From Auxenochlorella pyrenoidosa (lineage: Eukaryota > Chlorophyta > Trebouxiophyceae > Chlorellales > Chlorellaceae), in NCBI GenBank assembly GCA_001430745.1, contig KQ482057.1:883955-905349 (forward strand): DNA of 21,395 nt, read 5' to 3'. The translations under genes and the position numbers were made by a program. The notes below the pieces were generated by a model. The model did no database searches, was not told the DNA's origin, and was given only the letters and a program-made list of their open reading frames with translations. Below are positions 10,201 through 19,175 of the stretch, piece after piece (the stretch's first letter is position 1; every line of letters starts with the position of its first letter).

Positions 10201-11182
10201 CTGTTCAATCAAGTGTACAAGGGCAACAACATGCCGCCTGAGATTGCTGGCTTGCTGGCCACGGAGTGCGGCGAGGACAGTGGGGTAAGGAGCATTTGTT
10301 TGATGCCAGACGAGTATGCCTCGTGTATTCAGGGGAAGTCTTAGAAGTTTGATCTAGGCTTGCGTGTAGCTTGAACGTCTGCAAATTGATGTGCTAGATT
10401 GCAGGCCGAAGGACACGCTGCTGGCGGTCAGCAAAAAAATAACACCCTTCTTTCTGTGTGCAGCCTCTCTTGGCACCCGTGCACAAACACACACGCTGTT
10501 CTTGCCATGCCCACCTGCAGCTGGCTACGCCACGCCACATCACCTTCACCGACGATGGTGCCCCAGCGGCTCAGCCCACCGGCAGCTCGCCGCAGTCCAG
10601 TTGCACCGAGGCGGGTGTGCCGCGCACTCCAGCAGTCCGCGACTCAGCGATGCTGGAGGTGGTGAAGGCGGCGCAGTACAAGAGCCTGGTGGAGCACAGG
10701 TGAGGAGGCGCGCCCTATCATGGCAAGTGTGTTGCACAGCTTGTTCCTGCAAATTTCTTGCTGCTGGGCCAGGAGGACAGGCGGTCTGCCAACTGCTCTC
10801 GTATGAGCATGCAGGCAGGGGCTGCTTCGTGCGCTGCCCGACTGCTAGGGTCCCTTCGAGTGCCAACAGAGGACAAGGCACAAGTTCAGCCAAATCACCC
10901 TGGCCCAATGTCCCCACCTTGCAGACCTGTGATGCTGCAGGCGGCAGAAGCAGGACAACAGCCCCAGCAGACGGGCAGCAGCGGCGCTGCGCAGCAGGCG
11001 GGTGCCCCTCACGCACCGCTGCCCACCCTGCCAGGGGCAGCACTGAACCCCGCGCACTACAGCTTCGCCTTCGGCCTCGCGTCAGCAGGAAGACGAAGCA
11101 GGATTTGCAGCAAGCGGCAGAGAAGATGCCAGGCCATCTTCAACCGCTGGCTAAGCTGCTGGCGCGGACAAAGCTGGAATAG
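7249..11182 (+). CDS. Unrecognised conserved-looking 12-exon protein with a coiled coil; frame broken by a 19-nt duplication
   Basis: Plus-strand exons: 7249-7401 (or from ATG 7234), 7560-7745, 7979-8191, 8354-8559, 8615-8694, 8792-8920, 9101-9161, 9357-9537, 9853-9985, 10174-10284, 10521-10699 and 11089-11182 (stop TAG). Apart from exon 9, phases agree, giving about 570 aa. The first third is helical and hydrophobic (MMTFLSLDMEEIIEDKLMD, FLLLSLVSLYLVVGRALAYR, YEPLFLLACDAFWVDSFC). The middle is helical (LLEPELCTIAELATLHQEIF, VAKLLNELELGDVLGATLVQ). A coiled coil follows (DIDQMKNELATLRRD), then a Ser/Pro-rich linker and a basic C-terminus (KTKQDLQQAAEKMPGHLQP). I recognise no family and no catalytic motif. 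Exon 9 carries a 19-nt duplication that shifts the frame. The exon 5 donor (GTTCGA) is weak, and exon 7/8 has two equally good in-frame junctions. The start is chosen at 7249 because 7234 lies inside a probable 5'-UTR intron. Confidence 0.6.
9326..9345 (+). repeat. Long poly-C polypyrimidine tract before a 3' splice site
   Basis: A run of about 16 C followed by CTCCGCAG forms the polypyrimidine tract of the intron ending at 9348 or 9356. Pure poly-C rather than poly-T tracts recur in this window, for example before 128 and, on the minus strand, before 16929. Confidence 0.7.
9919..9950 (+). repeat. Imperfect 19-nt tandem duplication inside a coding exon
   Basis: The 13-mer CTGCGGAGGGACG occurs at 9919-9931 and again at 9938-9950, an offset of 19 nt. 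Reading from the first copy gives LRRD followed by a low-quality Pro/Ala/Glu sequence. Reading from the second copy gives LRRDVDSLQLTTKKQN, which continues the coiled coil and ends in phase 0 at the 9986 donor, as the next exon (10174, phase 0) requires. So the 19 nt look inserted. Confidence 0.85.
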
Positions 11183-11489
11183 CCACCCAGTAGTCCCCGG
11201 CTGGCCGTGGGCAGCTGCGGCAGCGCCAGACGACCAGGCATGTAGTGAGAGACGACACCACCGCTACCGCCTGCTGGCCGCACGAAAAGCCTCGGCCTGG
11301 CCCCTGCGGTCTTGGCCTGATCAAGCAGCCATGTTTCCCTAGTTCCCTGTGTATATTCGCTTGAGACCCTCGATACAGTAATCACATTGCCTTGGTCAAG
11401 CTACAATCTAGGTACTGTCGAAGGAGAGCAGATTGGTCATTGTTTGTGAGACGCAGGAAGAGACTGAGAATTTCCACTGTGAATCGCTT
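11183..11489. other. Convergent 3' intergenic region
   Basis: The stop of the plus gene (11182) and the stop of the minus gene (11490) face each other across 307 bp. This must hold both 3' UTRs. I see no TGTAA-type polyadenylation signal on either strand and no strong hairpin. Confidence 0.6.
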
Positions 11490-14011
11490 TCAGAGGTCGG
11501 ACACCGCCGCCATGAAGTGCTGCTCCATCACGTCCCTGACCTGCTTTGCATTCCCTCTGCCAGACCTGCTGACGTCTGGCAGCGCCGCACGCCAGCGCTC
11601 TGCAGCTATCTCGCAGGCTGCCATGCGCTGCAGCACTGCCTTCTCCACAAAAAGCTGCACGCTGTCCTTGCCGGCCTCGGCCACTGCCCACACAGTCAGG
11701 GCCCCCCTTGACTGCGGCGCTGTTGCTGCCTGCAGTGCCACAGCTGCCTGAGCATCCCCAGCTGCTGCCGCCTGTGCTGACTCTGCCAGGACGTCGGTCT
11801 TTGGCTGCAGCACCACAACCCGAAGCGCCCTGGCAGTGCGGTTGCGCTTGCTGAGCGGCTGGCCACTGGGCCCTCTGGGCATTGCAGAGGCGCGAGCGTA
11901 GCTGAACTGCAGGGCGGGGCAGCAGGCTAAGACAGTTCTTGTGCGCAACAGATGATTCGAGATGAAGAAGCAGCATTTCAGCCAGCAGCTTGGGCCGGCA
12001 TCACAGCCACGCACAAAACAAGCTCGTCCAAGCGTTCGACAGGCACCAGTCAGCAGCTGGTGCCTAGCAAGCAGGGCAGCCTCACCAGGCCGCGGGACGC
12101 TCCTGAGTTGCACAGCTCGCCAACGCCGCGGCTCTGGGCGGAGGCGTGCTGCCCCAGCGAGCTGAGCACGAGGTCGCGGTGGAAGTGCACCACGTCTGTG
12201 CCCAGCGGCAGCAGGTGCAGCTGCGCATCGGGCACCGAAGCAGGCCAGATGCCCCTCCGGCTGGCAGCAGCTGTGGCGTCTGCCGCCGTGCCGCCGCCGC
12301 CCGGCACCTCCTGCTCAGCCTCCAGGCCACCAAAGCCGGGCTTCAGGCCCAGCACGCCGACCCCGCCCACGTCTGCTGTCAGGTGAGCGCCCGCACCTGC
12401 GGGCAGACCCGCATGCTCAGCCGGCTCATGCTGGCCTGAGACGGCGGCTGTTGCGGCGCAGCCTGTGAGTGCCTGCAGCAGGGGCCCGGCATGCTGTGTA
12501 GTGAGAGAGAAGCCAGGGAAGGTGCATGCCGGCTCGGTCGCCCTGCATCCATGAGCTCCAAAGAGCTGCGCATGACCGAAGCAGGAATGTCTGCCAGCAG
12601 GCAAGGCGGATCAAACTGCTGGCCAGACGGTGTGTCACAACCCAAGGCTACCAGGGAAGAAACACATCAGGCTCTGCATCAAGGAAGTGCGCACCCCCAT
12701 TCAAGTTTTCTTCACGCCATGCTACTGCGACAACACCTTCAGGCATTCTCACCTGACCAGAGCGGGCCATGGCGGCGCGGCGCAGTTGCGAAGTGACGGG
12801 AGCCGCTCCTGCCGCAATTGCGCCCCCATCCCCAGAGCACCCGTCCTCCTGCTGCTCCCGCCCTCGCTCCTGCATCTTCTGCTGCCGCATGCGCTGCCAG
12901 TAGTGCTGGTTAGAGGGCTGTGCGAATGTGTCAGGCTGTCGAACCACGCCAGCTGTTGCAGGCTGCATGCCTCTGCCACTGGCTGCTTGCCCCTGCTCTG
13001 GAGCAGCAGCTGCACACATCACACCGAGCTCGTTGTTGCTGGCGGTGCTGCTCTCACTGTTGCTGCTGGTTTCAGTGGCGCTGGTAGCCTCGCTTCTGCC
13101 ACTAGCCCCCTGGCTGGCTTTGCTGGTGCCAGGCAGAGGTGCGCCTGCAGCTGCTGCTGCCAGACCTTCATCATCTGCAATCTCCTGCAACAGGAGGAAG
13201 CCGTGAAGACAAACTGTGAATTGGCAGCAGCAGGATTGCTGTTTCTCTGTCACAGGACCCATTGAGAAGTGTTCCCGCAACTTCCATCCTGCCCTCTCGG
13301 CAGCCGCGCTGCCGGGCTTGCCTGCCAAGGACGCTCTGTCCAGACCCCCTGTGCAAGCGGGTACTTGTCCATGATCTGGCCCAGGTACCCTGCCACCTCG
13401 CCCGCAGGGCGGTTGCTCTCAAGCAGCTTGCGGGCAGTGCGCAGTGCACCCACAAGCTCCAGCAGTGGTCAAGGCTGCACACCATTGGTGAGGGCCAAAA
13501 TGGCGCATGTCTGCCAGACGCCGCGTTGCCAGACCAAGGACCCTCCCTGCTGCCGGCTATGCCATGCAGAGCTGAAATGCTTCCATGCCAGTGCTGGCCA
13601 TTTTGCCTCACCTCGCGCTGCGCCAGCTGCTGCCACTGTGCAGTGATCACCTCCGTCAGGTTCTCCTTGTGCTGGCTACAGTTGCTGGCCCGCATTATCG
13701 CAAACCCTCGTTCAGCTGTCAGTGTCTCCACCACCTGCGTTGGACAGGGGCGCTGCATCTGGAGTTCACTTGCAGTGCGTCACGAGCCTGCAGCTCAAAT
13801 GCTGTTCTAGCAGTCTCTGCAGCCAGCTTGCAGCACCCACCTGGCTAAGCTCCTCCACTTCATGCTCAAGCTCAACAATCTTGCGCTGGGCATCAGCTGG
13901 GCCCATGCTGTTGTCTTGGAGAGTCTGCGGAACGGAGCGGGCGGGCGGCGTCCGCGGGTCAAACGGCTTGAAGCAGTTGGTGCTGGCCAGCAAGTTCCGC
14001 GCTTTGCTGGA
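11490..14011 (-). CDS. Unrecognised coiled-coil and low-complexity protein, 5' end unresolved
   Basis: Minus-strand exons in full phase 0 agreement: 13841 to about 14011, 13612-13734, 13322-13456, 12753-13184, 12086-12472 and 11490-11906 (stop TGA 11490-11492), about 554 aa if open to 14011. The first exon contains FKPFDPRTPPARSVPQ and a short coiled coil (AQRKIVELEHEVEELSQ). Exons 2 and 3 are helical (ENLTEVITAQWQQLAQRE; ALRTARKLLESNRPAGEVAG; YLGQIMDKYP). Exon 4 is Ser/Gln/Ala-rich and probably disordered, with a basic QRMRQQKMQERGREQQ segment. Exon 5 is Gly/Ala-rich with TDVVHFHRDLVLSSLG. The last exon ends in a helical domain (WAVAEAGKDSVQLFVEKAVL, KQVRDVMEQHFMAAVSDL). The intron 13185-13321 has a GC donor (CAG|GCAAGC). 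The start could be the ATG at 13906 or lie in an exon upstream; a stop at 14012-14014 closes the frame. No family recognised. Confidence 0.58.
13185..13321 (-). other. GC-AG intron (donor CAG|GCAAGC)
   Basis: The exon ending TERPWQ stops at CAG (13322) and is followed by GCAAGC. No GT donor near that point keeps the frame, while this one joins phase 0 to the next exon at 13184 (GAG after TTGCAG). Confidence 0.7.
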
Positions 14012-14925
14012 TTAGGCCCACAGCGCCCGCCGAGATCTCACCCACCAGCGCCGCGAACTACGAGCCCCAGTGAAACAGGGCCTCCACTGCGCTCCTCTGC
14101 GCTCGCGCCTGCGGCTTGCCTCCTGAAATGCCTCCTGAAATCCGCAACCTGGCACCGAACATGCACTTAGTGATAACGACGCGATAGCGACGTGCATGAA
14201 GGCAACATTTGGTTGCGCCGCTGCCGCTGGCCCCGCAGCAGACCCACGCAGGCCATGGCGCCATCTTGACTCCGGCGCTCAACACCCTGGCGCTCAACCC
14301 CCTGCCTGCCCCAGGCCGCGTACTCAGAGCATTCCTGGTGCCCATGTCCATGCATGGCTCAGCAGCAAGCAGGGAGGCGTGTGATGGGAGCAGTCTGCCT
14401 TGCTGGCATGCGGTGCTACCGCTCACCAGGGCTCTTAACTTGCAGGGCTCCCCAACAGCTATGCTGTCTGCATGTCCTGCTGGCTCCCCCGCGCAGCAAC
14501 ACCGCCCGTGCATCTGCTAGCAGAGCAGGCAGCAGAGAGTGGCAGCAGGCGGCGACCAAGTTCCAGCCAACGGAATTGCATTGCAGATTTACAGGTGCAA
14601 GTTAGTCGGCTCTTCAGAGAGGGGCTAAGCACGGCCAGGGGCCAGCCGCTATTGGAACCAGCAAAGCCAGGCTTGCAGGCCAACCAAAAACACCAACCAA
14701 AAACCAAAACACAGATATGGAGGTCAGGAAGCAGGAGGGCGCCCCTCACACAGAGCTCTGGAGCATGCATGAAAAATTGACAGGTTGGGTGCAACATGAA
14801 ATGGGAGGACGGCAGGGCACAGCCTCAGGAGGAAAGTGCAGGAGCCCGTCGGAGAAAAGAGCAACAGTAGGCGCTTGAAGTGTACAATGCTCGGGAGCAG
14901 TATGGCAGGGATGTACCGCGCCCTG
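14012..14925. other. Intergenic region with short repeats
   Basis: This region lies between the 5' end of the 11490-14011 gene and the stop of the EEP gene, both on the minus strand. Open frames here, including one starting MHVAIASLSLSACS at 14197, lack convincing coding character. It holds a 12-nt tandem repeat (TGCCTCCTGAAA twice, about 14119-14142) and an A-rich 13-nt tandem repeat at 14680-14705. Confidence 0.5.
14680..14705. repeat. 13-nt A-rich tandem repeat, two copies
   Basis: CCAACCAAAAACA at 14680-14692 is followed directly by CCAACCAAAAACC at 14693-14705, then AAAACACAG. It is the most A-rich stretch in its surroundings and lies 3' of the EEP gene. Confidence 0.85.
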
Positions 14926-17900
14926 CTACAGGCTGCTCTGGCCAGCAACGCCCCCTCCCTTGCCGCCGCCGCCGCCGATCGCCCTGCTGCTGCTGGCTGC
15001 CTGCAGGTCAACGGGCAGCTTCCTGCTGACCTCCAGCGTCGCCTTGATGGCGGCGTGGTCTGAGGGGAACAGCGTCTTGTCGTGGGCGGCGGGCTGCAGG
15101 CCGTGCACCTCGGCAGACAGCACCCTGCAGAGGGGCAGAGCGCAGCGGGAAGTTGACTCAACGAAGTGAAGACTCCAGCGGAAGGGTTTCGCTTCAGGCC
15201 ACATGCTGCGGCAGGCTGCAGGGTAGTCGGCACCAGACGGGCGCAGCTGCCTGGCATGCAGTACCACAGCTGGTGCGCCGCCTGCAGGAATAGTGTGAAC
15301 TGCGCCTGCACAGCGAAGCCTGTGAAAAGCAGTGCACCAAGCTAACAGGCCACACATCACCCCGTCTTCAACCGCCCTCCAGCCCGTGGTGCGCAAAGCC
15401 TGTGGCAGAAGCAGCCGCCCTGCCCTGCAGGCAAGCTCACTTTACTTCATAGTCGGGCGCAGTCCACACATACACATAGTCGAGGCACTCAAACTCGCCG
15501 ACGTCCATCAGCGGCGCCTGGATGCCCGTGGGCCAGGTGCCCTGCACGCCGCAGGTGAAAGACGGGGCGGCAGGAGGCATTTGTGAGCAGGCATCACTGC
15601 AGCTAGCGTGCGGGCGGTGCAAAGTCCTTGAAACGTTAGGCAGGCGGCCGGACGCCCTGCACAGCGCTGTAGGCGGACCAGCCAGCTCTTTGCATGCAGC
15701 CGATGGTCAAGTGCAACAGATCACAGCCTGCAAGCCTGGGTGCCAGACCTGGGATGAGCAGAGGCTCGCCCGCAGGTGAGCACCGTGGGAGGGATGACCA
15801 GGCAGCAGGCAGAGCACGGCTGTTCTCAGCACAGCTGTGGCACGCAGCCGGCGGCACCCGCGCACCCGGGGCTCCCGCCCATGCCGCGTCGCGTGCGCCG
15901 ACACGTATCCCCGCCGGCGCAGCTCCGAGTGGAAGGGCTCCCCTGGGCCGCCGTTGAAGTCGCCGCACAGGATGACGGCGGCGCAGTCGGCCTGCTCCGC
16001 GGCCATCCACTCGCACACCGCCAGCGCCTGCGGGGCACGGGAAAAAAAGACACAGCATGGCAAGTGGCCAAGATGACAGATGAGGGCTGGGACAGGCGGG
16101 TGGCCAAGGCTGCGCCTGCGCACGGGCACACCGCCGGGGCGGAAGGACCAGGACTCCACGCACACGGCCGCAAGCACAAAAAAGGCGTGCTCCCACCAGG
16201 CAGCCCGGCCTGCGGGCCCCACCTGGCGCTGCCGGTTGTCTGGGTGCTCGTGGTCCAGGTGTGTGTTGACCACCCACACCTTGAAGCCGCCCGCCCCGCC
16301 CGTCAGCACCGACCGCTCCCCCACGCTGGCCTCGCTGCCGCTGCTGCCCGCCCGCTGCAGCACAGCTGCGTCTGCGTCGCTGCTGCCGCCACTGCTGCTG
16401 CCGCCGCTGGCGCCGCTGCGGGTGCGCAGCCCGCGCCGCCGCCGCCCCGCCAGCTCCCCTTCCCCCAGCAGCGCCGCCGCCGCCTGCACGTCCCGCCCTG
16501 CGCCTTCTGCGGCTGCCGGCGGCTCGCGGCCGATGTAGAACTCTATTCGCTGCGCGGCGCGCCAGTCGCCCAGCACCAGGGTGGAGTGCCGGATCTCGTG
16601 CGCCTCGGCGATGCGGCAGGCCACGCTGTTGCCGAAAAAGGGGGCCATGGCCAGGTCCCTGCACGCCCCGGGCGGGAGAGAAGGGGTTTGGCCGAACGTG
16701 AAGACAAGGTACGGCAGCGAGCCAATGCCCAGGCGCAGCTTGCTGCACCTGAGCCCGATGCCCCAGCCTCAGTGCGTGCTGGGAATGGACACACACGTGC
16801 CTGATGTTGCGGAAGAAGTCGGCCCGCAGCGTCAGCCGCTCGCGCCACGCCTCCACCGCCGCGGGCAGGCCCACCATCAAGCGGCGCAGCGGCGGGAAGT
16901 CGAGCAGCTGCTGGGTGGTGTGGGCATACCTGCGGGGGGGGCGGCACGGAGCGCAGAAGGAGAGAGGAGAACATTTTGGTCCTACATGCGAGTCAGTGGC
17001 CAGCTGGAAGGCGCACCGGCCTAAAGCCATGCATTTGCGCCGCATGAGCAGCTGCGCCGCAGCGTGGGCAGGCTGGACTGCAAGCAAACGACGACGCCAG
17101 GCTGCACTGCATACGAGGAAGCCCGCCGCCCATGCATGTGCCCCTCCCCGGCCTGGTGCCGGCCCCACCAGCGCAGCAGGCCGCCCGCCCGGGCCAGGTT
17201 GAACAGCGCGGCCTTGCAGGGGAAAACGTGGTACCAGGCCGGCAGCAGCCGCCGCTCCTGCCCAAACTCCCCTGCAGGGTTCCCAAGGGTAGCAGCAGGT
17301 GGACGGCAGCAGGTGGAGCGACGGGCCGGGCTCCTTCTGTGCCCTCGGCCAGCAGCAGCGTGCTGCAGGCAGGCCGCAGCGCAGATAGCAGCCCAGATAC
17401 CGAGGCGGCAGGCAGCTCGCCGGCAGGCAGGCAGCATCATGCTGCCCCTGCACCAGGCGGGGCAAGCAGGCAGGCTGACACGCCAACCCGACAGCGGCTA
17501 CCAGGACGAGCAAGGACCGGCTATCTCAGGCACGCACCGGTGAGCACCTCCTGGAAGCAGAGCACGTCGGCGTCCATGCCGTGCAGGCACTGCCGCAGCA
17601 GCGGCTCGCGCTCGTGCCAGCGGTCCATGACGCCTGCGCAGGGGCCAAGGCAAGAAGCCAGCCGAGGTTGGGGGCTGGCCAAGCGGCAGGCGCTGCAGTG
17701 CTCACACAGGGGCTTGGCGGTGCGCTGGGGCTGCACTGCAGCCCAGACTGTTGTGAGCTGGACACTCAGCGCCTAAGCCCTTGTTCCCTGCTCGAGCCAC
17801 TCACCCCGCAGGTTGAAGGTGGCCACAGAGAACACGGCCTTGGTGCCGCTGCTCATCGTGGCGGGGGCGGGGCGGCGGGGGCGCCGCCGCCGACCAAACA

Positions 17901-18147
17901 GGCGCTTGAAGGCTGCAGACGCAAAGGGCGCAACCGCGAATCCCAGAAATGTGCGCAGGCCTCCAAATGCCAATGGGGCGGCCACAGAGCCCACAGAGGC
18001 GCCGGCCGAGGCGACGATCGCTCCGCGGCTGCTCGAAGCTGCGGCCTGAACGCTGGATCGCCCCTTGAAGGGCGATCCAAGAGCTTTGGGCCGCCAGGGC
18101 GCCCTCGAGCTGCCAGTCCTAGCAGGCAGGGCTTGCGGCCAGAACAT
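14926..18147 (-). CDS. Endonuclease/exonuclease/phosphatase (EEP) family protein, probably organelle-targeted or membrane-anchored
   Basis: Eight minus-strand exons give exactly 523 codons with stop: 17805-18147, 17538-17633, 17169-17271, 16801-16929, 16223-16658, 15866-16027, 15441-15541 and 14926-15124 (TAG). EEP enzymes are Mg-dependent phosphodiesterases (DNase I, AP endonuclease, CCR4 deadenylase, sphingomyelinase types). The expected motifs are all present: ATFNLR (N112), VLCFQEV (E143), NTHLDH (H357), LCGDFNGGP (D392, N394), LDYVYV (D444) and PSDHAAI (D479, H480). PTGIQAPLMDVGEFECLDY resembles the CCR4-like/bacterial hydrolase branch, so the substrate (RNA, DNA or phosphoester) cannot be fixed. 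Residues 1 to about 38 are Arg/Ser-rich and end VQAAAS, like a chloroplast transit peptide. A hydrophobic stretch (about 50-85) and a basic RRRRPRRP follow, before an alternative start MSSGTK (17856). A low-complexity insert of about 75 residues sits before NTHLDH. The intron 16659-16800 needs a GC donor. The frame stays open upstream of 18147, so a longer N-terminus is possible. Confidence 0.88.
16659..16800 (-). other. Probable GC-AG intron in the EEP gene
   Basis: The exon ending RNIR stops at CAG (16801), followed by GCACGTGTGTG. Splicing there in phase 2 joins to GGACCTGGCC (16658) and gives RNIRDLAMAPFFGN. The nearby GT (GTGTGT, four bases on) puts the next exon out of frame. Confidence 0.6.
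18055..18078. repeat. Perfect 9-bp inverted repeat with 6-nt loop in the EEP leader
   Basis: GGATCGCCC (18055-18063) and GGGCGATCC (18070-18078) are perfect reverse complements around CTTGAA. On the coding strand it lies in the first exon about 70 nt after the ATG, encoding GSPFKGRSS. Confidence 0.8.
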
Positions 18148-19175
18148 TGCGGCCAGCCCCGAAGCTCTCCATCCTCTACCTTGTGTGCAGAGGCACGTAG
18201 TGATGATCGGGAGGGTTGGCACAAACTTCACGATTCGGGGCAGATTCTGGGCTGCTCCCCTCCCCCGCTCCGCTGCTGCCACGCTGCCGTGCGCGATGCC
18301 TGTGCCCACACTCTCTGCACTCTGGCCCCCACCCCTTGCGCCCTTCACTCTTCCCAGGATGTGCGGCATCATAGATATGAGCAGTAGCGCATAGAGCATG
18401 TTGCTTGGCACTTTAAGCATAGGAGTGCGGCCAACCTGCACACATCCAATGCAGACGGTTAAATTTGTACAATGGAGCTTCCATTTCGCAGCAATGCTGC
18501 AGCGCACTAGTGCTAGTACCCTGGCGAGAGTTCATTGTGAACTCGTGCATTTCTACTTGATTGCTCACGACAGCAACCGCAGTATCTGGCACCACCACAG
18601 GGTGGCAGCCAGGAGCACCCAGCACAGTTTCCCTCGCACACAGCAGTAGTAGCAGCGCTGCTGCCATGGTCCTGAAACCCTTCGATACTTGTCAGCAACT
18701 CTTGTGCAGAGACTTTCCGTGTGACACCACGTTGGTCGGGAATGCATTTTGTGCAGCTTCGTGCTCCATGGCCCGCAAAGTGATGTCAGCACACCATGCG
18801 CAATGTGAGACTGAGTTGAAGCCCTCAAGCACGCCCTGCTTCCACACTCACTCTGTGCAAGGCTCCGCGCTGCATGCAAGGGGACAGGATGACTTGGCAG
18901 GTGCAGGTGCTCGGCGACAGCGCAGTCCATTCACCAAATCTGGTGATTGGACAACGTTATTGCCATTTCTTAAAAGCTGCTGCTGTGGCATGGTGCGAAC
19001 ATGGAACAACCATACGAGCCAAAACGTTTTAACCACTGCAAGGGAGGGAACCTTGTGCACCTGCTTGGCTCTGGCTGTGCTGCCGCTGACGCCAGCGGGC
19101 GGTACTGCTCTCGGGTGGACCAAAAGGACAATATGGAAGAGGCAGCGGCGACTGCGCCCGATCTAGGTTGCAGTC
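18148..19175. promoter_or_regulatory. Divergent intergenic region between EEP (-) and glycoside hydrolase (+)
   Basis: About 1 kb between two divergent starts, expected to hold both promoters and 5' UTRs. The EEP frame remains open on the minus strand up to an ATG at about 18420 with a hydrophobic start (MLYALLLISMMPHILG), so some of it could be coding. A 201-codon plus-strand frame at 18561-19166 has poor codon character. No TATA box or RNA gene is seen. Confidence 0.5.

Noticed and set aside
10924..11182. A single-base frameshift before the KTKQDLQQ tail
   Set aside because: A clean acceptor at 11088 joins the 10699 donor to this tail in frame, so no frameshift is needed.
14012..14197. First exon of the 11490-14011 gene starting MHVAIASLSLSACS
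   Set aside because: Joining it would require an intron of about 39 nt, and the sequence has poor coding character.
15636..17513. 625-codon minus-strand open frame
   Set aside because: It overlaps the EEP gene in the wrong frame for most exons; the spliced model explains all the EEP motifs.
18561..19166. 201-codon plus-strand open frame upstream of the glycosidase
   Set aside because: Cys/Ser/Thr-rich with no family resemblance and no phase-compatible link to the glycosidase exon at 19176.
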